Assembly (NCBI GenBank): GCA_030149995.1
Contig: JASLGV010000198.1
Span: 1-11,416 of the forward strand
Source of the DNA: Pedobacter sp.
GTDB taxonomy: Bacteria > Bacteroidota > Bacteroidia > Sphingobacteriales > Sphingobacteriaceae
DNA: 11,416 nt
Direction: 5' to 3'
Shown: one piece after another, positions 8,109-11,416 of the stretch
How the letters are laid out: each line of letters opens with the position of its first letter
Numbering within the stretch: position 1 is the stretch's first letter
The notes under the pieces: generated by a model
The model's database searches: none
Told to the model about the DNA's origin: nothing
The model's input: the letters and a program-made list of their open reading frames with translations, nothing else
Program-made: the position numbers and the translations under genes

Positions 8109-8131
8109 ACACTTTAGTTTTTTTGGATGTA

Positions 8132-8147
8132 CGAAAGTATTACCCCC
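8132..8147 (-). promoter_or_regulatory. Predicted susC promoter with upstream G-tract
   Basis: On the minus strand TACTTTCG (8132-8139) matches the -7 consensus TAnnTTTG with one mismatch. It is immediately preceded by GGGGGTAA (8140-8147 region). A start near 8127 would leave a leader of about 20 bases before the susC ATG. No good TTG -33 box stands at the usual distance, so the promoter may need an activator or an alternative sigma factor. A second G-tract (GGGGGTTAA, 8208-8216) lies about 69 bases further upstream. Confidence 0.4.
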
Positions 8148-8386
8148 ATGTTAGGAAAATATTTAGCAGATGCTATGTTATGATAAAACGTGCGTTAAGA
8201 AATGTGGTTAACCCCCTCCAAATGCATACTTATATTAAGAAATTAAAAACTTATCTAATAGCCTATAAACAGAATGGGTAGTTGGTCTAAAAACACCCGC
8301 TAAACTACTTTGTAATAATTATGTGCAAATAGATATTTTTTAATTTACAAGCCCATCGTACTGTGGAAGTTAAAGACCATAAAATG
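8148..8386. other. Divergent intergenic region between susC and the GH5 gene
   Basis: AT-rich spacer with no open frame of note. It contains the second G-tract (minus-strand GGGGGTTAA at 8208-8216) and a 6-bp inverted repeat, GTAGTT (8278-8283) with AACTAC (8303-8308), that could be an operator. Otherwise nothing recognisable was seen. Confidence 0.45.
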
Positions 8387-8394
8387 TATATTTG
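8387..8394 (+). promoter_or_regulatory. Predicted -7 element of the GH5 gene
   Basis: TATATTTG is an exact match to the Bacteroidota -7 consensus TAnnTTTG and ends 40 bases before the ATG at 8435, giving a leader of about 35 bases. The expected -33 TTG is missing at 17-23 bases upstream; only TGTGG (8362-8366) is near. The promoter may therefore be weak or activator-dependent. Confidence 0.55.
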
Positions 8395-8434
8395 TTTCTG
8401 TTGCGACCTACGCCATTAACCGAAACCAAAATAT

Positions 8435-10198
8435 ATGTTGTTATCTAACCTTAAAAAAAATATTGTACTCATGAGCCTGCTGGCATTTGGGGCAATTTCA
8501 AAGACCGGAGCGCAGGGTTTTCTACGTGCAGATGGTCAGAAAATTGTTAACGAGCAAGGGGAAAATGTACTGCTTCGCGGTATTGGCCTCGGCGGCTGGA
8601 TGCTGCAGGAAGGCTACATGCTTAAAGTGAATAAAGAAGCCCAGCAGCACCGCATACGTGCACGGATCGAAGAAATAATCGGCCAGGAAAAGACAGACGA
8701 ATTTTATTCGGCCTGGCTGAAGAACAATACCCGTAAAGCAGATATCGACTCGTTAAAAGCCTGGGGCTTTAACTCCGTTCGGTTGCCCATCCATTACAAC
8801 CTTTATACGTTACCGGTAGAAAAAGAACCTGTTGCCGGTCAGAATACCTGGATTGAAAAAGGATTTGCCATGACCGATAGTTTACTTGCCTGGTGTAAGG
8901 CCAATAAACTTTACTTAATCCTGGATTTGCATGCGGCACCCGGCGGACAAGGAAATGATCTGAACATTGCCGACCGGGATCCTTCTACCCCTTCTTTATG
9001 GGATAGTGAAGCCAATCAGCAAAAAACAATCGCTTTGTGGAAAAAACTGGCCGAAAGGTATGTAAATGAACCCTGGATCGGTGCATACGATATTATAAAT
9101 GAACCTAACTGGGGATTTGATAACCCCAAAGACGACCGCAATGGGTTAAAGGAAAAAACCAATGCACCTTTACGCAAGCTCCTGGTTGATATTACAACCG
9201 CCATTCGTGCCGTTGATAAAAAACACCTGATTATTATAGAAGGTAATGGATGGGGCAACAATTACAATGGTATTCTGCCCCAATGGGACAGCAACATGGC
9301 TTTGAGCTTTCATAAATACTGGAATTATAATGATGAGGCTTCAATAGCACACATCCTTAAAATGAGCGCGCAATATAATTTACCTGTATGGTTGGGCGAA
9401 ACCGGCGAAAATTCAAATGTATGGTTTACAGATGCCATCCGCCTGTTTGAAAAACACAATATTGGCTGGTCCTGGTGGCCTTTGAAAAAGCTGGGTTTTA
9501 ACAATCCGGCCGAAATCAAATCCAATCCGGACTATGATAAGCTGGTTAATTATTTAAACGGAAGAGGTGAAAAACCAGCTGCAGAAGCTACTTACAGAGG
9601 AGTAATGAAACTGGCCAATGATTTAAAAATTGAAAACAACATCATTCACCGCGATGTAATCGATGCAATGATCCGTCAGCCGTTTTCTAATAAAGCCATT
9701 CCTTTTAAAAATAACCTGGTTAAAAACAATGCAGAAATTAAAGCCGTTGATTACGACCTGGGCATTAGCGGTGTTGCCTACAGCGATAAAGACAGCGCCG
9801 ATTACCACGTTTCGACAGGTAAAAATACGCCTGGCAATAAAGGACGCGTTTACCGTAACGACGGTGTAGACATCAGCAGCGTTCCAAATGAGCCGAATGC
9901 TTATTATGTAAGCAGTTTCGAAGCAGATGAATGGCTGCAATATACACTAAACGTTCAGGAAGCGGGTACTTATACACTGGCTCTTAACCTGGCAGCGGAT
10001 AAAACCGGCGGACAGGTTTCTGTTGAATTAAACGGCAAACAAGTTGCAAAGGCCGTTCAGGTACCGGAAACGGGTGCACAATCTAACTTTAAATCCGTAT
10101 CTGTTCAAAACATTAAGCTTGGAAAAGGTACACAGGTTTTAAGAATAAAAGCAGACAGTGGCGATTTCAGCTTTAACAGTATTCAATTCCGGAAATAA
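8435..10198 (+). CDS. Secreted glycoside hydrolase family 5 enzyme with C-terminal CBM6
   Basis: A 587-residue modular polysaccharide hydrolase. The N-terminus has a Sec signal peptide (LKKNIVLMSLLAFGAISKTGA) with cleavage near residues 25-28. The GH5 catalytic domain spans about 30-375: LRGIGLGGW (R48), VRLPIH (R116), DLHAAPGG (H166), IINEPNWG with E223 as the acid/base, FHKYW (H293), WLGETGEN with E322 as the nucleophile, and GWSWWP (W347). The C-terminal module, about 435-587, resembles CBM6 (RNDGVDIS, ADEWLQYTLNVQEAGTYTL and a final FNSIQF). GH5 enzymes are retaining, typically beta-1,4-glucanases, mannanases or beta-1,3-glucanases; the subfamily could not be assigned, so substrate stays open. 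CBM6 modules bind xylan, cellulose or beta-1,3-glucan chains. The ATG at 8435 is preferred because it supplies the lysine n-region; the ATG at 8471 would shorten it. The gene is divergent from susC, has its own -7 element and is followed by a terminator. Confidence 0.92.
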   Translation: MLLSNLKKNIVLMSLLAFGAISKTGAQGFLRADGQKIVNEQGENVLLRGIGLGGWMLQEGYMLKVNKEAQQHRIRARIEEIIGQEKTDEFYSAWLKNNTRKADIDSLKAWGFNSVRLPIHYNLYTLPVEKEPVAGQNTWIEKGFAMTDSLLAWCKANKLYLILDLHAAPGGQGNDLNIADRDPSTPSLWDSEANQQKTIALWKKLAERYVNEPWIGAYDIINEPNWGFDNPKDDRNGLKEKTNAPLRKLLVDITTAIRAVDKKHLIIIEGNGWGNNYNGILPQWDSNMALSFHKYWNYNDEASIAHILKMSAQYNLPVWLGETGENSNVWFTDAIRLFEKHNIGWSWWPLKKLGFNNPAEIKSNPDYDKLVNYLNGRGEKPAAEATYRGVMKLANDLKIENNIIHRDVIDAMIRQPFSNKAIPFKNNLVKNNAEIKAVDYDLGISGVAYSDKDSADYHVSTGKNTPGNKGRVYRNDGVDISSVPNEPNAYYVSSFEADEWLQYTLNVQEAGTYTLALNLAADKTGGQVSVELNGKQVAKAVQVPETGAQSNFKSVSVQNIKLGKGTQVLRIKADSGDFSFNSIQFRK

Positions 10199-10212
10199 AA
10201 GACTACACAAAG

Positions 10213-10249
10213 AACAAGACAGCATCGGTCGTACGGTGCTGTCTTTGTT
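10213..10249. terminator. Bidirectional terminator between convergent genes
   Basis: GACAGCATCG (10218-10227) pairs with CGGTGCTGTC (10234-10243) around a 6-base loop with one T-G wobble. The stem extends outward by A/T pairs to about 10213 and 10249 with one bulged T. It lies 15-20 bases after the GH5 stop and is followed on the plus strand by TTTGTTTATAATACTTTTTT. On the minus strand it overlaps the end of the acyltransferase gene and is followed by CTTGTTCTTTG. The convergent layout fits termination from both sides. Confidence 0.78.
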
Positions 10250-11337
10250 TATAATACTTTTTTCGAATTAAGCTTTTTTGTGAGGTATTTCCGAACAGGG
10301 ACATCATACCACTTCATGGTTAAATAGGCCAGCATAAATAAGAGTAAAGTACCTGTTGGAATTACCCATGCCAGCGCTGCATGTGCCGGTTTATACTTAC
10401 CCAGGTAGTTACCAAATATCCAGATTACAGCATAATGCGTTAAATACAGCGGATAAGATATTTCGCCTAAAAAGACGCAAAGTTTTTTAAGTTTTCCACC
10501 CACAACGCTACCGGCTCCCAATGCAACCACTATTGGAAAATAAAGCAGGATGACCAGCAATTCTGCAATCCAGGTATACTTATTAAAAGAAGGCATACAG
10601 AAGGCCAATATTAACAATAAAGAAAGACCAGCGAAGCCTGTTTTGGTTTTGATGATCCAGTTAAAACGGTAAATCAGCATTCCGGCCAGAAATGAAAAAA
10701 AGATGCGTGCCCCACCATCCCAGAAATTATCCCTGCTCCAGCCGCCTGATAGGCCCCCGGCCTTGAACCCTGCAAAACAAAGTACAACAGCTGCCAATAT
10801 GGCCAGTAACATCAAATAACGGCGATGGATTTTATGCAGGAACCAGGCGTACAATATATTGAATATGTATTCCCAGAATAAAGACCATGCCGGGGCATTC
10901 AATCCGAAAAGATTAAATGCACGGTCGCCCATTACCGGGAATGGTATGAGTAAGACAGAACAAATAAAAATCAGGATGAGCCTGCCGGAACTATATTCCA
11001 AATGCCCGGCAAAAGGATCCAATAAAAGGCCAAGTAAACCCAATACCGTACCTATGAGAACCATTGGATGCAGGCGAATAATTCTTTTTTTAAAAAACGT
11101 TGCTACGGATGTCTTTTCAATACGGTCGTCGTAAGCGTAAGCTATAACAAAGCCTGATAAACAGAAAAAGAAATCGACAGCGAGAAAACCATGACCAATA
11201 AAATTTTTACTGTAATCGGTGTAAACCCATTCCATAAAATGGAATACCACAATGGAAAGCGCGGCAATTCCACGTAATCCATCCAGAATTTCAAAATGTT
11301 GCTTGGTCTTTAAGATCCCGGAGGTTAATTTTTTCAT
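10249..11337 (-). CDS. Acyltransferase family 3 integral membrane protein (OafA/YrhL-like)
   Basis: A 362-residue inner-membrane protein with about ten hydrophobic helices. It carries the acyltransferase-3 signatures: LDGLRGIAALSIVVFHF (19-34, with R22 and H33, the conserved catalytic histidine region), GFLAVDFFFCLSGFVIA (50-66, D55), FFKKRIIRLHP (81-91), NAPAWSLFWEYIFN (147-160) and GEISYPLYLTH (291-301). The family moves acyl groups, often acetyl, onto O-antigen, exopolysaccharide, peptidoglycan or small molecules at the membrane. Substrate is unknown and there is no fused SGNH domain. The gene is convergent with GH5 and stands alone in the window; no sugar-nucleotide or glycosyltransferase gene is near enough to suggest a pathway. 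No strong Shine-Dalgarno precedes ATG, and the start is supported by the soluble N-terminus ahead of the LDGLRG motif. Confidence 0.9.
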   Translation of the reverse strand: MKKLTSGILKTKQHFEILDGLRGIAALSIVVFHFMEWVYTDYSKNFIGHGFLAVDFFFCLSGFVIAYAYDDRIEKTSVATFFKKRIIRLHPMVLIGTVLGLLGLLLDPFAGHLEYSSGRLILIFICSVLLIPFPVMGDRAFNLFGLNAPAWSLFWEYIFNILYAWFLHKIHRRYLMLLAILAAVVLCFAGFKAGGLSGGWSRDNFWDGGARIFFSFLAGMLIYRFNWIIKTKTGFAGLSLLLILAFCMPSFNKYTWIAELLVILLYFPIVVALGAGSVVGGKLKKLCVFLGEISYPLYLTHYAVIWIFGNYLGKYKPAHAALAWVIPTGTLLLFMLAYLTMKWYDVPVRKYLTKKLNSKKVL

Positions 11338-11390
11338 TTCGCTGTTGTTACAGCAAGATAGAAAGAATGATTGGGTAAACCTGCTTCCTC

Positions 11391-11405
11391 AAACCTGACA
11401 GGTTT
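11391..11405. repeat. Short palindrome resembling an interspersed repeat, at the window edge
   Basis: AAACCTG (11391-11397), a single A, then CAGGTTT (11399-11405) form a 7-bp perfect inverted repeat. A related half-site, TAAACCTGC, lies just before it near 11377-11384. From memory, ACCTGACAGGTT palindromes recur in intergenic DNA of many Bacteroidota genomes; this is recollection and has not been searched here. The element may continue past the right edge. Confidence 0.5.
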
Positions 11406-11416
11406 CTATTCATAAC

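Noticed and set aside
9623..9940. Antisense open frame inside the GH5-CBM6 gene
   Set aside because: Shadow frame overlapping the junction and CBM6 of a well-supported gene; no motif of its own.
4746..10198. Calling the whole region a classical polysaccharide utilisation locus with a named glycan
   Set aside because: There is only one glycoside hydrolase, it is divergently transcribed, no regulator is visible, and the co-directional partners are phosphatases; no glycan can be named from this.
11338..11390. Possible promoter TATCTTG upstream of the acyltransferase gene (minus strand)
   Set aside because: One base short of TAnnTTTG and without a -33 box at the right spacing.

Overview
The window looks like chromosomal DNA of a Bacteroidota bacterium, most likely Sphingobacteriaceae (Pedobacter-like). 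The evidence is a SusC/SusD pair, TAnnTTTG-type -7 promoter elements, A-rich leaders with few Shine-Dalgarno sequences, and moderate GC with AT-rich spacers. The genus is an inference from overall protein style. No RNA gene, CRISPR array, integrase or insertion sequence was seen.

Layout from left to right. Positions 1-270 (minus) are the first 90 codons of clpC, with a good promoter just upstream. Positions 271-827 hold no convincing gene; a terminator-like inverted repeat lies at 767-816. Positions 828-8108 form one minus-strand cluster, read right to left: SusC/RagA TonB-dependent transporter, SusD-like lipoprotein, exported tyrosine-phosphatase-type phosphatase (HCTAGKDRTG P-loop), and a Tat-type signal-bearing alkaline phosphatase. 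Its gaps are 18, 84 and 3 bases; the 84-base gap contains a strong hairpin. Positions 8109-8434 are a divergent promoter region. Positions 8435-10198 (plus) encode a secreted GH5 glycoside hydrolase with a C-terminal CBM6. A bidirectional terminator at 10213-10249 separates it from a convergent acyltransferase-3 membrane protein (10249-11337, minus). The right edge holds a short palindrome resembling an interspersed repeat.

The most interesting idea is that the SusCD operon is an organophosphate-acquisition locus rather than a classical glycan locus. The two genes behind susCD are both exported phosphatases of unrelated folds, and a terminator follows the second. A plausible model is that one or both phosphatases work on a phosphorylated compound captured by SusCD, releasing phosphate and an organic moiety. 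The divergent GH5-CBM6 enzyme may belong to the same regulon, which would point to a phosphorylated or phosphate-linked glycan, or it may be an independent glucanase/hemicellulase gene. The sequence alone does not decide between these, and no dedicated regulator lies in the window.
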